Assembly (NCBI RefSeq): GCF_014844095.1
Contig: NZ_CP062163.1
Location: 4,621,501 to 4,685,500 of the forward strand
Length of the DNA: 64,000 nucleotides
Reading direction: 5' to 3'
Origin: Brevibacillus sp. JNUCC-41
GTDB taxonomy: Bacteria; Bacillota; Bacilli; Bacillales; DSM-1321
Notes under the pieces: model-generated
What the model was told of the DNA's origin: nothing
Databases searched by the model: none
The model's input: the letters and a program-made list of their open reading frames with translations, nothing else
In this document: in pieces, positions 55,454 to 63,890 of the stretch
Position numbering within the stretch: position 1 is the stretch's first letter
How the letters are laid out: each line of letters begins with the position of its first letter
Made by a program: the position numbers and the translations under genes

Positions 55454-55579
55454 AAAATTTCACCTCAGATATACTAGTTTATAATCGCAATTAAGAATTG
55501 TACATGCCCGGCTATCAAGTTTCTAATGGCCAGTCATTTTGAAATGTAAAATGGACACTAAGCTTGTCTCTTTTATCCT

Positions 55580-56467
55580 TTATATAACCCCATATTCCTT
55601 TTCGTTAGTTTGATAGATCTCTTCAATCCCCTTTCCTTTTGCCCTGGCTAAAATCTCCATCCGTACTGTTAATTGTTTCATGGTAAAATTCAATATAGCT
55701 TGTTGGTCATTATCAAATGGATTTCCTAACAGATCATATCCCTCAGTATTTAACGCGATGGCCAGTGGTGAAAGTTCCTCCATTCGCTTTTCAACCTGTT
55801 TAAAGATATGCGGATGTTCACTGATGATTCTCTGTAGAAGGAAGGTCCCGTAAGCAATATGGCGTGATTCATCCTTCTTCAAAAGACCCACACCTTTTAA
55901 TAAACCCGGCATCATTTTATTTGCTTCGAGGGTCTGATAAAACCCAAAATACCCAGTTTCTGCAAGCACACCCTCTGTAAACATATTATAAACAGTGGCT
56001 GCTTCTGCCAATGCTTCAGGGGATTGATCGGATAAAAGTTTTTCCATGGCTTCAGGCAATATTTCATAAAAAATCGATTTATAAGTGTCTGAGTGATAAA
56101 CCGTCAAATCACCCGTTTCACCTATTTGATCTAATGTATAACGAAAGAACTCCATATGCTTCGCTTCCTCGAACAGAAAAGTCGTTAAGTACATTTCTTC
56201 TTCAATCCTGCCTTCCTTGGCAATCGTCATAATTAAGGGAAGCAAATCCAAAGTCACCGCTTCTTCTCCCCCCTGAAAAAGGGAAATGATCCTTAATAAC
56301 ACTTGCCTTTCAATATCAGTAAATGACTTCCAATCTTCTTTATCCTGGTTGAAATCAATGTCACGAGGATTCCATATACCGAATTTCTTTGCCTTTTGAT
56401 AAAGTTTAAATGGCAGGGAATCTTCTTTAAAACTCCGGCTGGTGGTCGTTAAATTCATTCTTTTCAT
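55580..56467 (-). CDS. R2-like ligand-binding oxidase (R2lox)
   Basis: A 295-aa ferritin-like protein related to the ribonucleotide reductase small subunit but of the R2lox type, which assembles a Mn/Fe centre and binds a fatty acid. Metal ligands are E68, E101 and H104 (EEAKH), E165, E200 and H203 (DESRH). The Val and Tyr that form the R2lox ether cross-link are V71 and Y160; the spacing to the ligands matches the Geobacillus enzyme. There is no NrdE-type partner gene. The ATG follows AGGAGG. A LuxR-type regulator is divergent. Confidence 0.9.
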   Translation of the reverse strand: MKRMNLTTTSRSFKEDSLPFKLYQKAKKFGIWNPRDIDFNQDKEDWKSFTDIERQVLLRIISLFQGGEEAVTLDLLPLIMTIAKEGRIEEEMYLTTFLFEEAKHMEFFRYTLDQIGETGDLTVYHSDTYKSIFYEILPEAMEKLLSDQSPEALAEAATVYNMFTEGVLAETGYFGFYQTLEANKMMPGLLKGVGLLKKDESRHIAYGTFLLQRIISEHPHIFKQVEKRMEELSPLAIALNTEGYDLLGNPFDNDQQAILNFTMKQLTVRMEILARAKGKGIEEIYQTNEKEYGVI

Positions 56468-56525
56468 GGTAATGCCTCCTTGAAATTATGAACTTTGAAC
56501 TTTTGAATCTCTGGATTTTTTAAAT

Positions 56526-56553
56526 TTGTAAGAGTTTTCATTATATTGTAAGA
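56526..56553. promoter_or_regulatory. direct repeats in the R2lox-luxR intergenic region
   Basis: TTGTAAGA occurs at 56526-56533 and 56546-56553, exactly 20 bp (two helical turns) apart, between the divergent genes; a candidate binding site for the LuxR-type regulator. Confidence 0.4.
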
Positions 56554-56604
56554 TATTAGTAGCGTTTATCCTAGCACTGAAAATGTAGGGAGGAATAAAG
56601 TCGA

Positions 56605-57291
56605 ATGCTTGAGGAAACTCTGTTGAATCATGTAAAAAAGATATCCCAACAAAAAGATATGGCAAATAAATCACAAATGATCGTAAAGGGCTGTGTGGAT
56701 TTTTTTTCATTTCAACGAGCATCTTTATTCAGTTATTCATGTTTAACGGGAATGGGTGAAGGAATTTGTGCATGTACAAGTGAAGATACCTTTTCATTAC
56801 ATAATGTTAGAGAAAATATTCATGATATATACCCCATCCACCAAGCAGTCATCCATAACAAACCCATGTACTTAACCATCCAGCATGCAAAATCCTCCAT
56901 CCCTGCAAAATACGTTAAAAGATTTTCCATCTCATCATTGGCAATCATTCCGATAATTGTGAATGACTTGGCCATCGGTTTAGTTTTGGTCGACCCCATT
57001 CACGCTAACGAGCGAATTACCAAGAATGATTTAAATAAGCTTTCCCATTATTTAAAACTGGCTGTCGGTTCAACAATGGATTCCGCCCCTCCCACTTACC
57101 TTCTAAGCAAACGTGAAGTGGAGGTCCTTCAATATTTAGCCAATGGAATGGGATTAAAGCAAATGGCACCAAAAATGAGCGTTAGTGAATTTACCGTCAG
57201 AGATCATATTTCTTCTGCTATCAGGAAATTGGGAGTGAATCATCGGACAGAGGCCGTCGCGGTTGCCATAAGAAACAAAATGATTATGTGA
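56605..57291 (+). CDS. GAF-LuxR-type transcriptional regulator
   Basis: A 228-aa regulator with an N-terminal GAF-like sensor (about 15-150, containing SLAIIPIIVNDLAIGLVLVD) and a C-terminal LuxR helix-turn-helix (about 165-225: LSKREVEVLQYLANGMGLKQ, then SEFTVRDHISSAIRKLGV). No phosphorylatable receiver domain is present, so it should respond directly to a ligand. It is divergent from the R2lox gene, the likeliest target. The ATG follows GGGAGG. Confidence 0.85.
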   Translation: MLEETLLNHVKKISQQKDMANKSQMIVKGCVDFFSFQRASLFSYSCLTGMGEGICACTSEDTFSLHNVRENIHDIYPIHQAVIHNKPMYLTIQHAKSSIPAKYVKRFSISSLAIIPIIVNDLAIGLVLVDPIHANERITKNDLNKLSHYLKLAVGSTMDSAPPTYLLSKREVEVLQYLANGMGLKQMAPKMSVSEFTVRDHISSAIRKLGVNHRTEAVAVAIRNKMIM

Positions 57292-57295
57292 AAAC

Positions 57296-57323
57296 AAAAA
57301 AAACCTTCAAAGAAGGTTTTTTT
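57296..57323. terminator. bidirectional terminator
   Basis: AAAAACCTTC and GAAGGTTTTTTT between the convergent luxR-type gene and ilvE. Confidence 0.9.
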
Positions 57324-57332
57324 GTTTAAGTA

Positions 57333-58421
57333 TTATTGAGTCACTTTTTCTTCTACTTTCGCAGTCCAGTTCAACTCGTCTGCGACTTTACCTGTTTGCA
57401 CACCTGTCAGTGTATCATAAAGCTTTCTAGAAAGTTCTCCAGTTTCCCCGCTTTGAACAATCATTTCTTCACCATTCCACAAAAATTCACCAATTGGTGA
57501 AATGACCGCGGCCGTACCCGTTCCAAAGGCCTCTTCCAATTGACCTAATTTATAGGCTTCATGGACTTCCTCCATCGAAATGCGTCTTTCCGACACAGGA
57601 AGGCCCCAATGTTTCAGCAATTCGATAATGGAATCACGAGTAATACCCGGAAGGATACTTCCATTTAAAGCAGGAGTGATAATTTCACCATTTATTTTGA
57701 AGAAAACATTCATGCTTCCAACTTCTTCAATATACTTTTTCTCTACTCCGTCTAACCAAAGAACTTGGGCATAGCCCATCTTTTCGGATACTTCTTGGGC
57801 TTTCAGGCTCGAGGCATAATTACCGCCCGTTTTGGCTTCACCCGTACCTCCATTAACGGCACGTGTGAAGGCTGACTCCACTGCAATTTTAACTGGATGA
57901 ATACCTTCTTTATAATACGAGCCCACTGGTGACATGATGATGATGAACTGATATTTATCCGATGGAGAAACTCCTAGATATGGTTCAGTAGCTATAATGA
58001 ATGGCCTGATATATAAGGATGTCCCTTCTGCCTGGGGAACCCAATCCTTATCAACGCTAATTAAAGTCTTTAAGGCCTTCAACGCAAAATCAACGTCGAT
58101 ATCCGGTATGCATAATCGGCTATTTGAACTATTTAAGCGTTGGAAATTCTTTTCCGGACGGAATAAAATAATTTCATCCTCAGGTGTTGCATATGCTTTC
58201 AATCCTTCAAAAACGGATTGACCATAGTGAAAAATCATAGCTGACGGCTCTAATGAGAGCGGTTGATAAGGAACAATTCTTGGATCATGCCACCCTTGCC
58301 CTTGTGTATAATCCATTATAAACATATGATCGGTAAACTGCTTACCGAACTCAAGCTGGTCCGCCTGTGGCTTTTCTTTCTTTGTTGTACTAAGCGTGAT
58401 TTGCATGTCATGTTCCTTCAT
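57333..58421 (-). CDS. ilvE: branched-chain amino acid aminotransferase
   Basis: A 362-aa class IV PLP aminotransferase for leucine, isoleucine and valine. AKTGGNYASSLKAQE carries the PLP lysine region, YIRPFIIATEPYLGVSPSD and EAFGTGTAAVISPIGE are family hallmarks. The chosen ATG at 58421 follows AAGGGG by 8 nt and gives an N-terminus equal in length to Bacillus YbgE/IlvE; the frame is open 15 codons further up, and an ATG five codons downstream also has AAGGA before it. Confidence 0.95.
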   Translation of the reverse strand: MKEHDMQITLSTTKKEKPQADQLEFGKQFTDHMFIMDYTQGQGWHDPRIVPYQPLSLEPSAMIFHYGQSVFEGLKAYATPEDEIILFRPEKNFQRLNSSNSRLCIPDIDVDFALKALKTLISVDKDWVPQAEGTSLYIRPFIIATEPYLGVSPSDKYQFIIIMSPVGSYYKEGIHPVKIAVESAFTRAVNGGTGEAKTGGNYASSLKAQEVSEKMGYAQVLWLDGVEKKYIEEVGSMNVFFKINGEIITPALNGSILPGITRDSIIELLKHWGLPVSERRISMEEVHEAYKLGQLEEAFGTGTAAVISPIGEFLWNGEEMIVQSGETGELSRKLYDTLTGVQTGKVADELNWTAKVEEKVTQ

Positions 58422-58526
58422 TACCAAAACCCCTTGTTGATTAAATTTACAAGATTTCACTTCCATAAAATCTATCTTTAATTAGTTTACTCCTATCATG
58501 AATCATAGTTCAAGCCTTCAAGACGA

Positions 58527-58541
58527 AATTTTCGGAATTTT
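58527..58541 (-). promoter_or_regulatory. candidate CodY box upstream of ilvE
   Basis: AATTTTCGGAATTTT matches the CodY consensus AATTTTCWGAAAATT at 12 of 15 positions, about 105 bp before the ilvE start. CodY control of branched-chain amino acid genes is well known in bacilli. Confidence 0.5.
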
Positions 58542-58964
58542 TTCAAAATAAATGGAATTTTTTTGATTTCCAGACTATGATTCCTGAAAAAAGGATGAAT
58601 TATTCCTGAAATCTCTCAAAAAATATCAATTCCGATGGTTCGCTAAGGTGTCCTGAAATAGTGAATATTAGATTAATTTTACCAAAATAATTAAAATAAA
58701 TCCAATGAGAATAATTCTAGTTATTTCACCATGGCACCTTTAGTAAATTCATTCGTTTTCCTTTTTGCAAACATAAATAAAAAGATATGCAGCAAGTCCG
58801 TGATTACAGGTGCTCTAAAAACACTTAAAGCTGATACCTACAAACGTATATATATTATATAACACCTCAGAAAATATAACTTTTTTAGATTTATAAAGTG
58901 GCTTTTTCGTGCCATTCCCAATTTTAATCAAATGGAATAAAGAGGGAAATTTCGCAAAATTCAA

Positions 58965-58984
58965 TTTAGTAGTTTACTACTAAA
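58965..58984. promoter_or_regulatory. palindromic operator upstream of the OFA transporter gene
   Basis: TTTAGTAG and CTACTAAA flank TTTA, a perfect 20-bp dyad about 110 bp before the gene. Confidence 0.55.
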
Positions 58985-59012
58985 TAATAATCTTATATAC
59001 TTATCCCACAAG

Positions 59013-59061
59013 ATAGATAAAACGCATGCAAATTGAGATATTATAGATAAAACGCATGCAA
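59013..59061. repeat. 19-bp direct repeats upstream of the OFA transporter gene
   Basis: ATAGATAAAACGCATGCAA occurs at 59013-59031 and 59043-59061, identical and exactly 30 bp apart, ending 32 bp before the start codon. Each holds a GCATGC palindrome. Confidence 0.7.
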
Positions 59062-59093
59062 CTTTCTTATTTTTGACGAAAAGGGGTAACAAC

Positions 59094-60362
59094 ATGACAA
59101 AAAACAGATGGTTAATCGCTGTATCAGCTATCGCCATTCACCTTTCCATTGGTGGTGCGTACGCCTATAGCGTATACAAAAAACCGTTAGTTGAGACTAT
59201 GGGGTGGTCAGAAACTGAAGTAACGTTAGCATTCACAATAATGATGGCGCTTGCAGGAACTTCTGCAGCCTTCTTTGGCAAATTCGTGGAAAAAAATGGT
59301 CCGAGAAAGTCAGCTATGGTCGCAGCTGTATTATTCGGTTTAGGACAAGCCGGTTCCGGTTTAGCAGTAATGGTCGATTCACTTCCGCTATACCTATTGA
59401 CATATGGGGTGTTAAGTGGACTTGGCATGGGCATCGGGTACATTTCACCAGTATCCACTTTAGTCAAATGGTTCCCAGATCGCCGGGGATTGGCAACAGG
59501 AATGGCAGTATTAGGATTCGGTGCCGGAGCTCTCATTACAGCCCCAGTAGCTGCAAGCCTTATGGAATCCGTTGGCATTTATACTACCTATTATATTTTA
59601 GGAGCAGGCTATTTCATACTGATGTTCTTAGGTGCATCCTATATTGCACCTCCAAAGGCCAACTGGCTACCTGAAGGAATGAAGAAAGATATTGAATCCG
59701 GTAAGAAAGAACTAAAGAAAGACCTAAGACAATTAACTGCAAAAGAAGCGGTTAAAACGAAACACTTCTGGATGTTATGGTCCATGAAATTGATAAATAC
59801 AAGTGCAGGAATCATGATGATTTCTGTAGCTTCACCTATGGCTCAAGACGTTGTTGGTCTGTCTGTAGCAGGTGCAGCAACATTAGTCGGCATTATGGGA
59901 ATCTTCAATGGCGGAGGAAGACTTGGCTGGGCAGCAGCATCTGATTATATTGGCCGTCCAAATGTTTTTGTCATTTTCTTCATCATTCAAATCGGAGCGT
60001 TCCTGTTACTTCCAACGACTACAAATACACTATTGTTCCAAGGACTCATCTTGCTGGTCGTTAGTTGTTATGGTGGAGGCTTTTCAAATCTCCCTGCGTT
60101 TGCCGGGGATTTATTTGGTACTAAGGAAATTGGGGCCATCCACGGTTATCTTTTAACTACGTGGTCTCTAGGCGGGGTTTGCGGACCAATGTTGGTTACT
60201 GCAATCAGGGAAAGTACGAACAGCTACATCCCGGTATTCTACGTTTTCGCAGTATTAATAGCGATAGCATTCGTCATCTCCATCTGGCTGCGTCTCGACA
60301 TTAAAAAAATGCAAAGAGCACAGAATCAAGGAGTAACGAACACATTAAGTCAAATATCCTAA
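59094..60362 (+). CDS. OFA-family MFS transporter
   Basis: A 422-aa 12-helix major facilitator permease of the oxalate/formate antiporter family, whose bacillar members are often lactate or other monocarboxylate carriers. The start MTKNRWLIAVSAIAIHLSIG, GGAYAYSVYKKPL and the GMGIGYISPVSTLVKWFPDRRG loop (motif A-like) are diagnostic. The ATG at 59094 follows AAAAGGGG by 7 nt; the frame extends seven codons upstream without a site. The repeats in front suggest tight regulation by a substrate-responsive factor not in this window. Confidence 0.9.
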   Translation: MTKNRWLIAVSAIAIHLSIGGAYAYSVYKKPLVETMGWSETEVTLAFTIMMALAGTSAAFFGKFVEKNGPRKSAMVAAVLFGLGQAGSGLAVMVDSLPLYLLTYGVLSGLGMGIGYISPVSTLVKWFPDRRGLATGMAVLGFGAGALITAPVAASLMESVGIYTTYYILGAGYFILMFLGASYIAPPKANWLPEGMKKDIESGKKELKKDLRQLTAKEAVKTKHFWMLWSMKLINTSAGIMMISVASPMAQDVVGLSVAGAATLVGIMGIFNGGGRLGWAAASDYIGRPNVFVIFFIIQIGAFLLLPTTTNTLLFQGLILLVVSCYGGGFSNLPAFAGDLFGTKEIGAIHGYLLTTWSLGGVCGPMLVTAIRESTNSYIPVFYVFAVLIAIAFVISIWLRLDIKKMQRAQNQGVTNTLSQIS

Positions 60363-60375
60363 TTTAAAAACTTGC

Positions 60376-60435
60376 AAAAAGGCATTATCAAGTAAACTTC
60401 CCTAAACGGAATTTACCTTTGATGATGCCTTTTTT
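60376..60435 (+). terminator. terminator after the OFA transporter gene
   Basis: AAAAAGGCATTATCA pairs with TGATGATGCCTTTTTT across a long loop. Confidence 0.7.
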
Positions 60436-60894
60436 GTTTGTTTATGGTTATTACGGTGTATCTTTTTGAACTGTAACACAACCGAAGATTTTATGGAATA
60501 TGCCATCACCCCGGAATGTTTGCTCGTACAGTTGTGATCATTTCTAATGCAGTAGCCTTGGGAAATGCAGTTAGCTGTGCAATCCTTATAGGCGGACTTT
60601 ATTGAGGACTTATGCACGTAAAGGCAGGAAAACGAAAAAGTAATGATGAACGTTTATCATTCATCTTTAATTCGATTGGAATGTTTCACTTTTGAATCTA
60701 ATCACCTGATTTAAAAAGCTGGAATTCGTATTTCTTATACTTTTTTGGAATTCCGATAGCTAAAGCAGCAACCAAACGAAGCTGTTGGAATTGAATACAA
60801 GACTTTCACTGTGAATGATGGTTAATTTTCAAAAAAATATCGGTGCCGGTTTATAAAGTTTAACATTAAGCTAAATCAGGGAATCAAGTAAGAG
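60436..60894. pseudogene. gene-poor region with a membrane-peptide relic
   Basis: No intact gene is seen. Around 60490-60630 (+), reading across one frameshift gives EYAITP then MFARTVVIISNAVALGNAVS, CAILIGGLY, a stop and LMHVKAGKRK: a hydrophobic helix followed by a basic tail, like the end of a small membrane protein. Family not recognised; no start site. Confidence 0.4.
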
Positions 60895-60915
60895 ATGGAT
60901 TTAGGGGGGATTGTC

Positions 60916-61983
60916 TTGTGGATCAATAAACCGTTTTTCAAATATGCATGCGCGACCATTTTGATCATTTTAATTATTTTTTTACTAGGTAAGATTGATT
61001 ACGTTCTGCTGCCGCTACAAAAAATCATTGCTGCCATGTTTTTCCCTATTATTGTGGCTGGGCTTTTATACTATATATTACGGCCGGTAGTTAACTTATT
61101 AACTGAATTTATCCCGAGGTCAATTAGCATCTTCACCGTGTTTTTGATTATATTTAGCATGATTGGGATGGTAAGTTACTTTGGAAGTCCTGTAATCGTG
61201 GACCAATTTCAAAAATTATCTGAAACCCTTCCAAGCAAAGTCAAGGAATTCTCTAAAGAATCTGAAGTGATGATTGAGAAAAATGATTTTGGCATGGTTA
61301 ATATGGAAGATCTAAAAGAAAAAACGGTCACGCATTTGAAAGATTACTCGGAAAAACTAATAGTGAATGTCAATACCATTTTTTCCACGATCACGAGTGT
61401 ATTAACAGTATTGGTCATTACACCATTCATTTTATTCTATTTCTTGAAGGATGGAGATAAATTAAGACCATTTCTATTAAAATATATACCGAACGATGTT
61501 GAATCAGAGGGAAACACGATATTAAAAGATGTCGATAAAGCCCTTTCAACTTATATTATCGGTCAATTCATCATATCAATCGTCATTGGGACTTTGATGT
61601 ATATCGGCTACTTGATTATCGGTCTCGATTATGCACTCGTATTAGCCATATTCGCCATGGTTTTTACCGTTGTACCATTCCTTGGTCCCTTAATAAGCAT
61701 CATCCCTGCCCTTTTCATTGCCTTACAGCAAGACATTGGGTTGGCAGTGAAAGTACTCATTGTCCTTACCGTTGTTCAACAGGTCGAAGGGCACTTGGTT
61801 ACACCGAATATTATGGGAAAACGGCTTAACATTCACCCGCTTACCATTATCTTATTGCTGCTTGCTGCTGGATCAATTTACGGTTTCATTGGCATTTTAA
61901 TCGCTATCCCCACTTATTCTGTAGTAAAAACGATTATAGGGAATTTTAGGAAATTTTATAGATTACGAAAAGGGGTTACTTAA
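60916..61983 (+). CDS. AI-2E family transporter (PerM-type)
   Basis: A 355-aa membrane protein of the AI-2E/PerM family with about eight helices: three near the N-terminus, an extracytoplasmic loop (about 95-150), and a bundle in the second half with the family motifs IGLDYALVLAIFAMVFTVVP, PFLGPLISIIPALFIAL and EGHLVTPNIMGKRLNIHPL. Members export varied substrates; in bacilli some are Na(Li)/H antiporters. The TTG at 60916, 7 nt after GGGGGG, is preferred to an ATG seven codons upstream that lies before that site. Confidence 0.88.
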   Translation: MWINKPFFKYACATILIILIIFLLGKIDYVLLPLQKIIAAMFFPIIVAGLLYYILRPVVNLLTEFIPRSISIFTVFLIIFSMIGMVSYFGSPVIVDQFQKLSETLPSKVKEFSKESEVMIEKNDFGMVNMEDLKEKTVTHLKDYSEKLIVNVNTIFSTITSVLTVLVITPFILFYFLKDGDKLRPFLLKYIPNDVESEGNTILKDVDKALSTYIIGQFIISIVIGTLMYIGYLIIGLDYALVLAIFAMVFTVVPFLGPLISIIPALFIALQQDIGLAVKVLIVLTVVQQVEGHLVTPNIMGKRLNIHPLTIILLLLAAGSIYGFIGILIAIPTYSVVKTIIGNFRKFYRLRKGVT

Positions 61984-62165
61984 TTAAGGAGCTATATCCT
62001 TAGTAATCCTAATTAGAAGTATTTTTTAAAAAAAGGACATCTTATCAACGCTTCAGATAGTAGGTATAGTAACCTCTATGAGAAGCGGGTTGGCTTTAGT
62101 TTTTTTCATGAAAAGTGTTCAGTTGAATCCAATAAGTTTACCTCGAACTTTAAAAAAACATTCCA

Positions 62166-62298
62166 GTTGATTGGAACGGAAGGCGCGAGACTCCTGCCGG
62201 AAACGCGCCAAGGGAGACCCCATAGGCGTTAAGAGCGCTGTGGAGGCTCCCGGACCGCCCGCGGAAAGCGAGTGCCTGGAGTGGAAATGAAAGTTCAA
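62166..62298. repeat. structured GC-rich intergenic repeat, copy 3
   Basis: Third copy, same orientation as the others: GTTGATTGGAACGG, GCGAGACTCCTGCCGG, GGGAGACCCC...GGAGGCTCCCGGACC, CCCGCGGAAAGCGAGTGCC, then TGGAGTGGAAATGA, where the terminal AATCA match is lost. Similarity to copy 2 continues about 45 bp downstream (GTTC-AATTT...AAACCxCCAAAAA), so the unit is longer than the GC-rich core. The rest of 61984-62431 holds no gene. Confidence 0.9.
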
Positions 62299-62414
62299 TT
62301 TCACAAACCTCCAAAAAGTTCCTGTTGATTTCAAACGGTAACAAGAAGGATAACCTATTTTTGTTTTAAAATCATGGTTCGGGTGAGACCATCCCCCTTT
62401 TGTACACAAAATAA

Positions 62415-62440
62415 AAACGTTGATAATTCTATCAACGTTT
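62415..62440 (-). terminator. terminator after yueI
   Basis: AAACGTTGATA and TATCAACGTTT, a perfect 11-bp stem overlapping the stop, followed by TTTATTTTG on the minus strand. Confidence 0.85.
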
Positions 62441-62884
62441 GTTTAATAATTTTTTAACAATGCTTTTAAAAAAGGCTTTGTAACTTTTCTTTTTGACAAC
62501 TTGCTGGATATGATATTTCTTCTCGATATAAATTTCCTCTTTATTTATGGCATTATGTTCTGCTAATACCAGACCCAAGTCGGAGTTATGATCTTTATTC
62601 AGGACAATTTTGTATGGGATATTATGACTCATTGCCAATTTTATATATTTCCCTAAATATTGATAGTCCATCTGACCATTTAAAAATAAATTTGAACGGG
62701 GATGCTGCTTCATCATTTGCTCTATCTCCGGATATACATTCGTTTCAAAGACTTGGCTTTTTTTTAGGACGATGACGACGCGCTCCCGTAATGTGCCCAG
62801 AAATTCCCTGCGTTCCCCAGGCTTGATTTCTTTTGGACCATGGATGCCTTGTTCTAGATAGTCCTCCACCTTTAGGCGTGACAA
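62432..62884 (-). CDS. yueI: YueI-family protein (DUF1694)
   Basis: A 150-aa cytoplasmic protein of the YueI family: VEDYLEQGIHGPKEIKPGER, then RREFLGTLRERVVIVLKK, and MKQHPRSNLFLNGQMDY are diagnostic. Its fold resembles ribosomal L7Ae-like proteins but its function is unknown. It is monocistronic; the start lies near GGTGGGG. Confidence 0.88.
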   Translation of the reverse strand: MSRLKVEDYLEQGIHGPKEIKPGERREFLGTLRERVVIVLKKSQVFETNVYPEIEQMMKQHPRSNLFLNGQMDYQYLGKYIKLAMSHNIPYKIVLNKDHNSDLGLVLAEHNAINKEEIYIEKKYHIQQVVKKKSYKAFFKSIVKKLLNKR

Positions 62885-63106
62885 TTCTTCCCCACCTCCG
62901 CTTTCACATCAATAATGTATGTAATATGGCCAAAAATAGTGCCCATCATTTCTACGTTTGCCAAAAAAGCAGAAAGTTGCCCTTATTTTAATATTACATA
63001 TTTTTAGTCTACCCCCACTTTAAAAAATTGTCACTTTAGCTCCACTTCATGCATAGGATAGTGTATGTGTAAATGTAGGTTGCTTAAATGAGGGACGGGG
63101 AAAAAC

Positions 63107-63850
63107 ATGAAGAAATTGATGGTATTTATATTAATATTCGCTTTTAGTTTTGTTGGGTTCAGTAATACTTCAGATGCGGCAGCAAGGCAACTGATTATCA
63201 TCAATAAAGCCAATAATCAGCTTGCCTATTACGAAAATGATAATTTGGTGAGGGTTTTCAGCGTGGCGACAGGAAAGAAAGCCTCCTACACCCCTGAAGG
63301 AAAGTTCAAGGTAGTGACAAAGATTGTGAATCGTCCCTATTATAAAGGCAACATTAGAGGCGGAGACCCAAAAAACCCTCTAGGTAAAAGATGGCTGGGG
63401 ATCAATGCAAGGAATACACCAGGAAATACCTACGCAATACACGGAAATAATGATCCTGCCACCATTGGGAAATATATAAGTGCCGGTTGTATTCGTATGT
63501 ATAACAATGATGTTCAATGGCTGTACGAAAGGGTGAAAATGAACACTGTAGTGTTGATTGCCAGTTCGAATAAATCATTTGCCACCATAGCTGCCACGAA
63601 TGGCTATAAAGTGAGCGGATCTGTAAGCCTACCCGTAAATACCAGCCCTTCCCTGAAGAAAGGAAGCAGTGGCCCCCAAGTAATTGAACTGCAAAAAAGA
63701 TTAACTAAACTTGGATACAGCACTAAAGGAGTAGATGGGTCATTTGGAAAAAACACTGAAATTGCTGTAAAGAATTTCCAAAAATCCAAAAAGCTCACTT
63801 CAGATGGAGTCGTCGGACCAAAAACGAAAAAAGCGCTTGGACTTAAATAA
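63107..63850 (+). CDS. L,D-transpeptidase with peptidoglycan-binding domain
   Basis: A 247-aa secreted cell-wall enzyme. A signal peptide (about 1-25: KKLMVFILIFAFSFVGF then SDAAA) precedes a YkuD L,D-transpeptidase domain (about 27-145) with the catalytic IHGNND and SAGCIRM motifs (nucleophile Cys). A C-terminal PG_binding_1 domain (about 178-246) contains GPQVIELQKRLTKLGY, VDGSFGKNTEIAVKNFQ and DGVVGPKT. Bacillus Ldt enzymes act in spore or vegetative wall maturation. Most family members carry an N-terminal LysM instead, so the domain order is less usual. A terminator follows. Confidence 0.93.
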   Translation: MKKLMVFILIFAFSFVGFSNTSDAAARQLIIINKANNQLAYYENDNLVRVFSVATGKKASYTPEGKFKVVTKIVNRPYYKGNIRGGDPKNPLGKRWLGINARNTPGNTYAIHGNNDPATIGKYISAGCIRMYNNDVQWLYERVKMNTVVLIASSNKSFATIAATNGYKVSGSVSLPVNTSPSLKKGSSGPQVIELQKRLTKLGYSTKGVDGSFGKNTEIAVKNFQKSKKLTSDGVVGPKTKKALGLK

Positions 63851-63861
63851 TATCCAATACC

Positions 63862-63890
63862 GATATCCACTTTTTAGAGGATATCTTTTT
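63862..63890 (+). terminator. terminator after the L,D-transpeptidase gene
   Basis: GATATCC and GGATATC with a run of seven T on the plus strand. Confidence 0.8.

Larger units (their letters stand above)
58422..59093. other. long regulatory intergenic region between divergent ilvE and the OFA transporter gene
   Basis: No gene is present in these 672 bp. It is very A/T rich and holds a CodY-like box (58527-58541), a 20-bp palindrome (58965-58984) and a pair of 19-bp direct repeats (59013-59061). No T-box leader was found before ilvE. Confidence 0.6.

Noticed and set aside
58422-58700. T-box leader before ilvE
   Set aside because: The conserved GGTGG-ACCGCG T-box sequence is absent; a CodY-like box is the only candidate signal.
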